Assembly: GCA_041739225.1 (NCBI GenBank)
Contig: JBGSOG010000032.1
Span: 34,548 to 98,547, forward strand
From: BOKV01 sp041739225
GTDB taxonomy: Bacteria; Pseudomonadota; Alphaproteobacteria; Rhizobiales; Rhizobiaceae
DNA length: 64,000 nt
Direction of reading: 5' to 3'
Shown: in pieces, positions 52,687-61,286 of the stretch
Layout: every line of letters begins with the position of its first letter
Position numbering within the stretch: position 1 is the first letter of the stretch
Made by a program: the position numbers and the translations under genes
The notes under the pieces: generated by a model
What the model saw: the letters and a program-made list of their open reading frames with translations, nothing else
Told to the model about the DNA's origin: nothing
Databases searched by the model: none

Positions 52687-53418
52687 TCAGGAAAGCAACC
52701 TGTCGGCAGTCGCCGGAACTGTGCCACTGCGGCCGGATCCATTGTTTGGTCGTTCAAACAGCATCCGCCGTTCGGTAAAGCTGGAAAGAAACACCGGATG
52801 CAGCCGGGTCATTCTTTCGCGCTGGCCAACCACGTCCGCATTCAAAAGACCGATGGGAGCCTTCAGCGAAGGATAGGGCCGCGGCTCGCACAGAATTTGT
52901 GAGCGAAAGACCCGGCGGTAAAAGGCCGTATGCTCGGCCCTGACCGTCGCCAGGCATCCATCAGCATCAAAATACTCCGAAGCCATGCATGGCAAACGCA
53001 AGGTAAGGTAAGCCAGGTCAGCAAACTCGCGGGAAGCTTCGGCATTGGTTGCAAAGCGCGTCGGGTCGATCAAAGTCATGCCCTGGTCGATCATGGGTCC
53101 GACAATGTCAGGAAACACGTCGAGCGCCGGGCCTTTTCGCCATTGCGGACTGATGACATGCATCCGGATTGTGCTCACCAGGCTGTCATCTTCAAACAGA
53201 CCAAAGATCCAGCAATTCTCCATGTCGTCATAGGCGTCGCTCAACAAGCCCTGCTTGTTGGAGGAAATGGCACCCTCGCGCAGATACGCCTGATAGCGAA
53301 ATGCATAAATTGCCTCCCGCTCTTCTTGCGTACGCGCTACCCGGAAATCCAGTTCTTGAAGATAGTCTGCTATCCGATCCGCATGACTGCGCTCGGTTGT
53401 CCCCACATTTTCAACCAT
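52687..53418 (-). CDS. FeeM-like N-acyl amino acid synthase (acyl-homoserine lactone synthase fold)
   Basis: 243 residues. RVARTQEEREAIYAFRYQAYLREGAISSN near residue 20 and FEDDSLVSTIRMHVISPQWRKGPALDVFPD near 70-100 match the FeeM/GNAT-like fold of long-chain N-acyl amino acid synthases, related to LuxI enzymes. The start at 53418 has AAGGGGT upstream. Expected reaction: transfer of an acyl group from acyl-ACP to an amino acid. It is convergent with betA and 146 bases downstream of a GGDEF/EAL gene on the same strand. Confidence 0.8.
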   Translation of the reverse strand: MVENVGTTERSHADRIADYLQELDFRVARTQEEREAIYAFRYQAYLREGAISSNKQGLLSDAYDDMENCWIFGLFEDDSLVSTIRMHVISPQWRKGPALDVFPDIVGPMIDQGMTLIDPTRFATNAEASREFADLAYLTLRLPCMASEYFDADGCLATVRAEHTAFYRRVFRSQILCEPRPYPSLKAPIGLLNADVVGQRERMTRLHPVFLSSFTERRMLFERPNNGSGRSGTVPATADRLLS

Positions 53419-53564
53419 GTTACCCCTTGGCGGATGCCCCAATATTCCCCGGCCAGAAACGAGGTTAACAAATAGTTAAGCGAAGTAAAAGCGTAAAGCT
53501 ACATACAGCAGTTGCACACGGTGCAAACTTCAATCTTGGTAAACACAATGGGTTAACGGTGGTG

Positions 53565-55895
53565 TCAGCCGACGGCGTGGCGCAAGGGCTGGTCGGAGGA
53601 TTTGCCCGATTCCTGTGCTTGCAACAGCTCTCCAATGTCGCAGGCCGGCATAGCCCTGCCGAACAGATAGCCCTGCATCTCGTCGACATGAACCTTTTCG
53701 CACAGGATGTGCATTTGTTCTGCCGTTTCAACGCCCTCGATCGTGATCGACAGGCCCAATTCATTGGCAAGGTGGGTCACACCTGAAAGCAAAACCAGCG
53801 AACGTTCATCGGTATCAATTTTTTCGATGAACGACCGGTCGATCTTGACCTTGTTCAAGGGCAATTGGTGAAGATAGCTCAGAGATGAGAAGCCGGTACC
53901 AAAGTCATCCAGTGAAACGCTGACACCTGATTTCGCCAGCCTGGTCAAGATTGCCGTGGTCTCCTGCACATTGCCCAGCATGGCAGATTCGGTGACTTCG
54001 ACCTCAAGCCGCCTCGGATCAAGCCCGCTTTTGGCAAGTGCCGCCTTTACCACCGCGCAAACGTCGGACTGCTGAAACTGCAGCGACGATACATTGACCG
54101 CAACAGAAACACTTTCGGGCCAGCTTTTGCAAACGCTTGTGGCTTGTTCGAGTACAAACTTGCCAATCTGCGAAATCATCCCGATTTCTTCTGCCACCGG
54201 GATGAACACCGCCGGAGAGATCGACCCGCGCTCCGGATGGTTCCAGCGCAATAGTGCCTCACAGGTATTGATGCGGTTCTGGTGAATGTCGACCAACGGC
54301 TGGAAATGCAATTGCAGTTCACCCCGATCAATGGATCGCCGGAGATCATTTTCCAGCGCACGCCGGTCGCGAATGACATCTCCCAGCTCATCGGAATAGA
54401 ACGAATGACAGCCTCGCCCTCGCGCCTTGGCATCATACAATGCCATGTCGGCAACCTTGAGCAGATGGTTGTAGTCTCGTCCGTTGCCTGGGGATTGGGC
54501 AATGCCGATACTGGCGCCGACTGCCAGCAGATGTCCGTCTATCACCATCGATTTGGAGAGTTCTGCAATCATCAACTCGGCAAAAGCCGAGATGTCCTTG
54601 CGGCGCATCTTGCCCGGAACGACGATGACGAATTCATCCCCGCCAAAGCGGCAGACCATCCCGTTTTCCGGCATGCGGGAGCGCATCCGCAAAGCCACCG
54701 CACACAGCAATTTGTCACCGATTGTGTGCCCGAGCGTATCGTTGACGTCCTTGAAATTGTCCAGATCCACAAAAAACAGCGTGCAGGGCTCCAGACCATT
54801 GTCTCCCAGGAGCAGCCTGTTGATCTCGATGGCAAAGTAGCGGCGGTTTGGAAGGTGGGTCAGCGGGTCAAAACTGGCCAGCTTGCGTATTTCCTCTTCC
54901 GATCCAACTCGCTCGGATATGTCTTCCAGAACAAACACCCCGCCGCCATCCGACGTCGGATTGTAGGTTGATTCGATGATGCTACCGTCGGAAAGTACAT
55001 GCCGGAAGCGCTGCTGTCGGCCATTTGCCAGGCAATCGGCAAACACATCCTGCAGTTTCCTGGCAAATTCGACGCCGTTCTCCAGTGTCGTCATCAGCGG
55101 GGGAAGATCGCAAATCCGGTTGCCGACGAGTTCGGTGCCTTGGTGCAACCCCACCAGCGGCATGAACTGGGAATTGGCGACTACAAACTCGCCTTTCCTG
55201 TCGAGCAGTGCCAGCCCGTGCGAGACATTGCTCAGGGCAATGTCGAACCGGTCAGCGATGGTCTTGTTGTCGATTGAGGTCAAAACCGCATTGAAGAGTA
55301 CAAGCCGCAGGTTGCGCGACATCAGCCAAAATGACGCAAACATCGGAATGACGAAAAGCGCCAGAACGGCATCATATCCAGAGCCAAAAACGAAAAGGCC
55401 GGAGACCAGCAACGAACTTGCCAACAATGTCTGGTAAAGCACGACCTTCTTGCTGGAAAATTTGCGGCCCATGATGCCGGTCAAATAGGCCATTGTTACA
55501 ATGACGCTCAGCTGGTGAACATACACATCAGATGTTCGCGCAAAACCGACAAGGCACCACATGCCGAGCCCGGTCACATACAATGAACCAAGCGTGGCGT
55601 ATCGGTTTTCCCAGGTTGCGACTTCGGCTGGCGAGAAGGTTTTTGTCGCAACGCGCCGAAAAAGGCTGCCGTCAATCAGCCTGAGAACACCGAAGATGAA
55701 GAGTGCAATTGCAAAAAACAACTGGGTTGGGTCATTGGTCCTGATGAACAGGACAATCGGTGCAATCGTCATTGTCACTGTGCCGACGGCAAGCGACTTC
55801 TGATCGGCATACAAAGACCGGACTACCGACTCCTTCACTGGATCAGGAAGCTTGTCTTCATCGATGAATTGCGCTTTCGCGCTTTGAAAATGCAT
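53565..55895 (-). CDS. Membrane-bound PAS-GGDEF-EAL cyclic di-GMP enzyme
   Basis: 776 residues. The N-terminal about 210 residues contain some six membrane helices (TMTIAPIVLFIRTNDPTQLFFAIALFIFG). A PAS-like sensor domain follows (VSHGLALLDRKGEFVVANSQF). The GGDEF domain is intact (CRFGGDEFVIVVPG), and the EAL domain carries EALLRW and DDFGTGFSSLSYLHQLPL, so both diguanylate cyclase and phosphodiesterase sites look functional. It controls cyclic di-GMP at the membrane. The start ATG at 55895 is preferred to the open frame to 55982. Confidence 0.93.
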   Translation of the reverse strand: MHFQSAKAQFIDEDKLPDPVKESVVRSLYADQKSLAVGTVTMTIAPIVLFIRTNDPTQLFFAIALFIFGVLRLIDGSLFRRVATKTFSPAEVATWENRYATLGSLYVTGLGMWCLVGFARTSDVYVHQLSVIVTMAYLTGIMGRKFSSKKVVLYQTLLASSLLVSGLFVFGSGYDAVLALFVIPMFASFWLMSRNLRLVLFNAVLTSIDNKTIADRFDIALSNVSHGLALLDRKGEFVVANSQFMPLVGLHQGTELVGNRICDLPPLMTTLENGVEFARKLQDVFADCLANGRQQRFRHVLSDGSIIESTYNPTSDGGGVFVLEDISERVGSEEEIRKLASFDPLTHLPNRRYFAIEINRLLLGDNGLEPCTLFFVDLDNFKDVNDTLGHTIGDKLLCAVALRMRSRMPENGMVCRFGGDEFVIVVPGKMRRKDISAFAELMIAELSKSMVIDGHLLAVGASIGIAQSPGNGRDYNHLLKVADMALYDAKARGRGCHSFYSDELGDVIRDRRALENDLRRSIDRGELQLHFQPLVDIHQNRINTCEALLRWNHPERGSISPAVFIPVAEEIGMISQIGKFVLEQATSVCKSWPESVSVAVNVSSLQFQQSDVCAVVKAALAKSGLDPRRLEVEVTESAMLGNVQETTAILTRLAKSGVSVSLDDFGTGFSSLSYLHQLPLNKVKIDRSFIEKIDTDERSLVLLSGVTHLANELGLSITIEGVETAEQMHILCEKVHVDEMQGYLFGRAMPACDIGELLQAQESGKSSDQPLRHAVG

Positions 55896-56133
55896 GCCCC
55901 AAACTCTCGCTAGCGAGAAACGCCCACCAAACATGATGACTTCAAAGATTTGAGCATTGGTTAAATTCTGACTGACCTGCAAAAAAGTCTGGTTTTTTAC
56001 AGTATGAAATCTTTCTTTCTCTGCTCCCGCGCTATCAAGGCTTTTGGCCGGTTTTCAACCACCATCGAACAGATTGGAAATGGGGCAAAGTTGCGCTAAC
56101 AATGAACGGCGGTCTTATTGACCGGGCCTTCAC

Positions 56134-56148
56134 GACCGAAGTTCGGTC
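56134..56148. promoter_or_regulatory. Palindrome upstream of the Crp/Fnr gene
   Basis: GACCGAA-G-TTCGGTC, a perfect 7-base inverted repeat around one base, ending 23 bases before the start codon at 56172. It could be an autoregulatory site of the downstream regulator or of the divergent GGDEF/EAL gene. Confidence 0.35.
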
Positions 56149-56171
56149 ACTTTGTCTGATCGGGGCATGGC

Positions 56172-56855
56172 ATGGAATCTCTGGTAAAAATTCCCTTGTT
56201 CCGCGACCTGGACGGATCGGCATCCGAACGCTACGCGCGCAGTTGCAACTGGAAAGACTACGACGCCAACGAACTGGTGATCGACGTTGACGATCAGTCA
56301 AACGACGTACGCTTCATTCTTTCCGGCAAGGTTCGCATCATTTTGCGAATTGCAATCGGCAAGGAAGTCATTTTGGGGGAAATGGGCGAAGGCGAATTTT
56401 TCGGGGAAATAGCGGCGATAGACGGCCAGACCCGATCGGCCAACGTCACTGCACTGACCCGCTCGCGAATTTGCATCATGCCGCAGAAAGTTTTTCTGGA
56501 AATCCTGCGGGCAGAGCCCGGTATTACATTGCACGTGTTGCGCATGTTTGCTGCACGCGTCCGCGCACTGAATTTGCGGCTGGGTGAACACTCGTTCCTG
56601 CAGGCAAAACATCGTTTGTATGCAGAGCTTTTGCGGCTCTCGCGACCAAGACCGGGCAATGCTTCCCAACGTTCAATTTCACCGCCACCCATTCAGCGCG
56701 AGCTTGCCGAACGCATAGGGTCTCGGCGAGAAGTGGTGTCCCGCGAACTCAACCAGCTTGAGCGTGAAGGCCATGTCGAGAAAGCAAGAGGCGCACTGGT
56801 ACTTGTCAATTTGAACGAATTGCAGCGGCGGATTTCCGATGCCCTGGAAGAATAG
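56172..56855 (+). CDS. Crp/Fnr family transcriptional regulator
   Basis: 227 residues. An N-terminal cyclic-nucleotide-binding-like beta barrel includes FILSGKVRIILRIAIGKEVILGEMGEGEFFGEIAAIDGQTRSANVTALT (about residues 48-95; the FGE-RSA type phosphate-binding cassette is close to a true cAMP-binding loop). The C-terminal helix-turn-helix is QRELAERIGSRREVVSRELNQLEREGHVE. No Cys cluster of the Fnr type is visible, so it is not an oxygen sensor. It is divergent from the GGDEF/EAL gene. Confidence 0.93.
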   Translation: MESLVKIPLFRDLDGSASERYARSCNWKDYDANELVIDVDDQSNDVRFILSGKVRIILRIAIGKEVILGEMGEGEFFGEIAAIDGQTRSANVTALTRSRICIMPQKVFLEILRAEPGITLHVLRMFAARVRALNLRLGEHSFLQAKHRLYAELLRLSRPRPGNASQRSISPPPIQRELAERIGSRREVVSRELNQLEREGHVEKARGALVLVNLNELQRRISDALEE

Positions 56856-56864
56856 CTTTTCTTT

Positions 56865-58031
56865 TCAGGCAGGGCGCAGCGTTTCCACCAGCCTTGCCCA
56901 GTAAGACGTTCCAACCGGTATGATGTCGTCATTGAAATCATACCGCGGCGTGTGAAGCCCTGCGGTATCGCCATTGCCTATGAAAATGAACGCTCCGGGC
57001 CGCGCTTCAAGCATGTAGGAAAAATCTTCACCACCCAGCAGCGGCGCCATTTTCGTTTCCACGCGATCAGGACCGGTGATCTGCGAGGCAATTGACGCAG
57101 CCTTGGCTGTTTCGTCAGGATGGTTGAAAGTTACGGGGTAGGTCGGATAGTGGACGACCTCCACCTCCATGCCGTTGGTAGCGGCAACGCCTTCGGCAAT
57201 CTCGCGGATCCGTTTCGCCGTGAAAGCGCGTGTGGTGTGCGTCAGCGTACGAAAAGTCCCGTTCAAAAACGCCGTGTCCGGGATGACATTGTGCGTGTGC
57301 CCGGCATGAATTTGTGTCACTGAAACCACGACAGCGTCAACCGGGTTCGTCTGGCGCGAGACAATGGTCTGAAATGCCTGAATGCATTGTGCAGCCGCAG
57401 ATACCGGGTCGGCACAAAGGTGCGGCATGGCCGCATGCCCGCCACGCCCCTTGAAAGTGATGTCAAACTCATCGGTGGCCGCCATGATCGGGCCTTCGCA
57501 GATGGAAAAATGGCCCGCCGCAAGCCCGGGCAGATTGTGCATGCCATAAACTTCCGCAATGGAAAACCGCTCCATCAACCCGTCTTCGACCATTGCCCTG
57601 CCGCCGGCTCCGCCTTCTTCGGCTGGCTGGAAAATGACAACCGCGTCGCCGCAGAAATTGCGTGTTTCCGCCAAATACCGGGCCGCACCAAGCAGCATTG
57701 CGGTATGGCCGTCATGCCCGCAGGCGTGCATCTTGCCAGGTACCGTCGAAGCCCAGGGCTTGCCGGTTTCCTCGGTGATCGGCAGGGCATCCATGTCGGC
57801 GCGCAGTGCTATGCTGCCTTTTCCTCCCGGTTTGTTGCCACGGATCACACCAACAACCCCGGTCTGGCCAATGCCCTCCACAACCTCGTCGCAACCAAAG
57901 TCCCGCAGCAGGCCAGCCACTTTCGCCGCCGTTTGGTGAACGTCGTAAAGCAATTCCGGCTTCGCGTGGATCTCGCGGCGCCACGCGGCGATTTCGTCGT
58001 GCAACTGTGCCATCCGGTTTATGACAGGCAT
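56865..58031 (-). CDS. M20 family amidohydrolase (hippurate hydrolase-like)
   Basis: 388 residues. Metal-binding motifs: HACGHDGHTAML near residue 103, then QPAEEGGAGGRAMVEDG near 140 and MHNLPG near 167. It is a soluble metallopeptidase family that removes acyl groups from amino acids (hippuricase, IAA-amino acid hydrolase). It is 9 bases from the convergent Crp/Fnr gene. Substrate unknown; the FeeM-like enzyme in the same region makes the opposite kind of compound (inference). Confidence 0.93.
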   Translation of the reverse strand: MPVINRMAQLHDEIAAWRREIHAKPELLYDVHQTAAKVAGLLRDFGCDEVVEGIGQTGVVGVIRGNKPGGKGSIALRADMDALPITEETGKPWASTVPGKMHACGHDGHTAMLLGAARYLAETRNFCGDAVVIFQPAEEGGAGGRAMVEDGLMERFSIAEVYGMHNLPGLAAGHFSICEGPIMAATDEFDITFKGRGGHAAMPHLCADPVSAAAQCIQAFQTIVSRQTNPVDAVVVSVTQIHAGHTHNVIPDTAFLNGTFRTLTHTTRAFTAKRIREIAEGVAATNGMEVEVVHYPTYPVTFNHPDETAKAASIASQITGPDRVETKMAPLLGGEDFSYMLEARPGAFIFIGNGDTAGLHTPRYDFNDDIIPVGTSYWARLVETLRPA

Positions 58032-58210
58032 CTTGTTTCCTCATGCTTGGGTTCGCTCATGGCACTTCGCGCTGGACTGGACCGGCAATCTTTGCCAAAC
58101 CGTGGCAGGTGCGCAGTCCGGTCGTGGAACTTGCGTGCCTCCAACGACCCGGCAGTGATAGCGAAATGCGCCCATCAAGTACAGGCAAGGCCAACTCCTT
58201 GAAAGAAACA

Positions 58211-59308
58211 ATGGCAGGCAGGGCTGCGACCATTCTGCTTGCCTTGCTGTTGGTGTTTGGACCCGCTGCAAAAACTGCTGCTGCAGCAAGGCTGCCCTAT
58301 ATCGTCATTGATCGGGTCAGCGGCGAAGTGCTTCTCGAAAACCGGTCGTTTGACCGCTGGTATCCGGCTTCCCTTACCAAACTGATGACCGTATATGTCA
58401 CTTTGCGCGCCATCTCGGCGGGCGAGATAGCGCCCGGATCGCCGGTTGTCGTGTCGAAACGGGCCGCAGGTGAGCCGCCTTCGAAAATGGGGTATGCGCC
58501 CGGCACACAATTGCGTTTTGATACTGCCTTGAAAATTCTCATCGTAAAAAGCGCCAACGACATTGCCGTTGCTGTTGCTGAATCAGTTGCCGGCACGGTT
58601 GACGGTTTCGTTGACCGGATGAATGCCGAGGCTGCACGCCTTGGCCTTCGGGATACCCGCTTTGCCAATCCCAACGGCCTGCACGACACTGGTCAATATA
58701 CCAGTGTCCGCGACATGGCGGTTCTGTCGAGGCAAATTCTCGACGAGTTTCCAAACTATGCCGGCTATTTTGCCATTCCGGCAATTCGGGCGGGTGAGAA
58801 AATCGACCATTCCTACAATCTTCTGCTGGAGCGGTTTTCCGGAGCCAACGGGATGAAAACCGGTTTCGTTTGCGCCTCCGGGTACAACATGGTGGCCAGC
58901 GCCACCCGCAACGGCAGGCAAATCATCGCAGTGGTTTTTGGCACCGATTCCCAAACCGACAGGGCTGTCACCGCAGCAACACTGCTGATGCAGGGGTTTG
59001 AAAAAAATGGCGGACCATCGCTTGCGGCTTTTGTTTCATCGGCACCACCGGTGGCGCCAAAAAGCCAGCGCAAAACCATGTGCAGCGAAGCGGCATTGAA
59101 GGCGCGTTACGATCCTGCTCCAGGAGACATGGTGATCAACTCGCCAATTCTGAAAACCCGCATCGCCGCAAATCCGCAGCTTGTGACAACCGGAGGCATT
59201 GACGGCCCGCCAAGCAAAACCGTCAGCGATGCCCTGGAAACCGCCGCATTCGCCCCGCGCGGTAAAATCCCGATCCCCACAAGGCGCCCAAAGCAGGGCG
59301 GCTCATGA
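58211..59308 (+). CDS. D-alanyl-D-alanine carboxypeptidase (penicillin-binding protein, DacA/DacF type)
   Basis: 365 residues with signal peptide (MAGRAATILLALLLVFGPAAKTAAA). The active site triad: SxxK in YPASLTKLMTVY near residue 55, SxN in VKSANDIAVAVAE near 115, and KTG in GMKTGFVCASGYN near 216. It trims the terminal D-Ala from peptidoglycan in the periplasm. The frame is open to 58043; the ATG at 58211 gives a normal signal peptide. The final part is an Ala/Pro/Lys-rich tail. Stop overlaps the CobW gene start. Confidence 0.92.
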   Translation: MAGRAATILLALLLVFGPAAKTAAAARLPYIVIDRVSGEVLLENRSFDRWYPASLTKLMTVYVTLRAISAGEIAPGSPVVVSKRAAGEPPSKMGYAPGTQLRFDTALKILIVKSANDIAVAVAESVAGTVDGFVDRMNAEAARLGLRDTRFANPNGLHDTGQYTSVRDMAVLSRQILDEFPNYAGYFAIPAIRAGEKIDHSYNLLLERFSGANGMKTGFVCASGYNMVASATRNGRQIIAVVFGTDSQTDRAVTAATLLMQGFEKNGGPSLAAFVSSAPPVAPKSQRKTMCSEAALKARYDPAPGDMVINSPILKTRIAANPQLVTTGGIDGPPSKTVSDALETAAFAPRGKIPIPTRRPKQGGS

Positions 59309-60354
59309 TCCAGAACATGGTTCCGGTTCACATTCTCAGCGGGTTTCTTGGCAGCGGCAAGACCACATTGCTGAATACCCTGCTAAAGTCGCCATTGCTG
59401 GCGCGCACCGCCGTTGTGATCAACGAGTTCGGGCAAACCGGCCTCGACCACCTGTTCGTCGAAGGGCGGCAGGATTCCATTGTCGAACTTTCCAATGGCT
59501 GCCTTTGCTGCACCATCAGGGGCGAGCTGGCCCAGACGCTGCAGAGCCTTCCGGTCGAAGCGATTGACCGGGTGCTGGTTGAGACGACCGGTTTGGCTGA
59601 TCCCGGCCCGGTGCTTCAGGCGGTGCTGTCGCTCAGTGTTGCTGGCGGCCAATTTGCGCTTGGCGGTCTCGTGGTTCTGCTCGATGCATTGAACGGACCG
59701 CAGCAGCTGGCGCAACAAAACGAGGCCGCCCTGCAAATTGCCCTTGCCGATCTGGTGGTGATCACCAAACTCGACCTTGTCCCGCAAGAGCAGGAAAATA
59801 GGAGGGTTGAACAGCTTCGGGGTTTGGTTCGCTCACACAACCCAACCGTCGATCTGCTGCGAAACAATGAATTGACCCCACAATTGTTCCTTGGCGCTGG
59901 TACCGCCATTTCCGGTCGGGTTGTTCCCGCGCCTCCTGGTCTTGATCACCATCACCATGACGTCTCGCGCCATGGCGAAAACATCCGTTCAACCGTTCTG
60001 CGCGCTCCCAAACCGCTTCCGATGCGCGCTCTCGAAATGTTTTGTGAATTGCTGACCTCTGCACACGCGGAAAACCTGCTGCGGCTAAAGGGAATTGTTG
60101 CAATCGAAGGCGAAGCAATGCCAATCGTGGTCCATGCCATTCACGGCGTGATGCACGAGCCGCAATTTCTGTCGCACTGGCCTGATGACGATCATACAAC
60201 CCGGATTGTCGTTGTTCTGCGTGACATGGACCCGGCATTTGTCGAACGATTGTTTGCCGGCTTTGCAAATCTTGGCGGAGTAGGCATCCCCGATCGGGCG
60301 GCGCTGCTCGACAATCCGTTGGCAGTGCCAGGGGCGCGGCTGCACCGGCAGTAA
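59305..60354 (+). CDS. CobW/COG0523 family metal-chaperone GTPase
   Basis: 349 residues. Walker A ILSGFLGSGKTTLLN near residue 10, the CxCC motif in NGCLCCTIRGEL near 64, the Mg motif ETTGLADPGPV near 93, and the NKxD-like ITKLDLVP near 153. A His-rich stretch (DHHHHDVSRHGE) near 214 would bind metal. It overlaps the carboxypeptidase gene by four bases (ATGA). The transported metal is unknown; zinc is most common for this group. Confidence 0.93.
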   Translation: MIQNMVPVHILSGFLGSGKTTLLNTLLKSPLLARTAVVINEFGQTGLDHLFVEGRQDSIVELSNGCLCCTIRGELAQTLQSLPVEAIDRVLVETTGLADPGPVLQAVLSLSVAGGQFALGGLVVLLDALNGPQQLAQQNEAALQIALADLVVITKLDLVPQEQENRRVEQLRGLVRSHNPTVDLLRNNELTPQLFLGAGTAISGRVVPAPPGLDHHHHDVSRHGENIRSTVLRAPKPLPMRALEMFCELLTSAHAENLLRLKGIVAIEGEAMPIVVHAIHGVMHEPQFLSHWPDDDHTTRIVVVLRDMDPAFVERLFAGFANLGGVGIPDRAALLDNPLAVPGARLHRQ

Positions 60355-60363
60355 AGTTTGCCG

Positions 60364-60600
60364 TTACCCTTCGCCGCCGCCGCGTTCGATCAAAAAACGC
60401 CGGATCCCGTTTTCTTCCGCAAACTTGACCAGTATATGCCCACGCTCGGCGCAAAAATGCGGAATGTCTATGGCACTGAGTGGGTCCGTTGCTTCCACCC
60501 ACACGCACTTGCCAACCGGCATTTCACGCAAGGCCTTGCGCGCCCTCAATACAGGCAGTGGACATTTCAGTCCACGAAGGTCAAGTATCGGTATGTCCAT
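60364..60600 (-). CDS. TusA family sulfurtransferase
   Basis: 78 residues from MDIPILDLRGLKCPLPVLRARKALREMPVG. The sulfur-carrying Cys is in GLKCPLPV, the TusA signature. It relays persulfide sulfur in tRNA thiolation and molybdenum-cofactor or sulfur-oxidation pathways. The longer frame to 60795 lacks family similarity. The start ATG is 42 bases from the divergent DUF924 gene. A link with SoeABC in the same window is possible but not shown. Confidence 0.92.
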   Translation of the reverse strand: MDIPILDLRGLKCPLPVLRARKALREMPVGKCVWVEATDPLSAIDIPHFCAERGHILVKFAEENGIRRFLIERGGGEG

Positions 60601-60641
60601 AGAGGCAACTCCAACCAAAAACCCAGTCAAAGGAGTGGCAA

Positions 60642-61184
60642 ATGCACGATTTGGCAACTGAAATTTCGGGTTTCTGGAAGGATGTCGGACCTTCCGGCTG
60701 GTATTCGAAAAATGATGATCTTGACGCGCAAATTCGCCAACGGTTTGGCGAGCATTGCGCAAGGGCACTGGCCGGAGAATATTCCGGCTGGTCAAAACAA
60801 CCCGGTTCCTGCCTTTCCCTGCTCATTTTGCTGGACCAGTTCCCGCGCAACATTTTCCGCGGCGATGCCCGCGCTTTCGCTGGCGATCCAATGGCGCGCA
60901 AGGTCGCGCGGGAAGCCATCGCAACCGGGCACCCGGAAATGATCAACGCTTCCATGCGCGACTTCTTCTATCTCCCGTTCATGCACAGCGAATTCATCGC
61001 CGACCAGCATCTGTGCGTAAAAATGATGCATGCACACAGTGGCGACAACACCTTGAAATATGCCCGGCTGCACCGCGACATCATCCAGCGTTTCGGCAGG
61101 TTTCCGCACCGAAACGCAGTTCTCGGCAGGCACACAACAACTGCCGAACAAGCTTTTCTCGACGGCGGCGGTTTCAAGGGGTGA
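60642..61184 (+). CDS. DUF924 family protein
   Basis: 180 residues of the DUF924 all-helical, TPR-like family. It carries ISGFWKDVGPSGWYSKNDDLDAQIRQRFGEHCARALAGEYSGW and LLILLDQFPRNIFRGDARAFAGDPMARKVA (near 58-90), both typical. Function unknown; members are soluble and widespread in proteobacteria. No partner gene is evident. Confidence 0.9.
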   Translation: MHDLATEISGFWKDVGPSGWYSKNDDLDAQIRQRFGEHCARALAGEYSGWSKQPGSCLSLLILLDQFPRNIFRGDARAFAGDPMARKVAREAIATGHPEMINASMRDFFYLPFMHSEFIADQHLCVKMMHAHSGDNTLKYARLHRDIIQRFGRFPHRNAVLGRHTTTAEQAFLDGGGFKG

Positions 61185-61286
61185 GACTTGAAATGACGCC
61201 GCATTAACCCGCTCCAAGGGTATTGCCGAACGGTTTGTTAAAAGCTTTGTGCCACTTTGCGGGCTGTATTCCTGGAGTGGTTTCCC

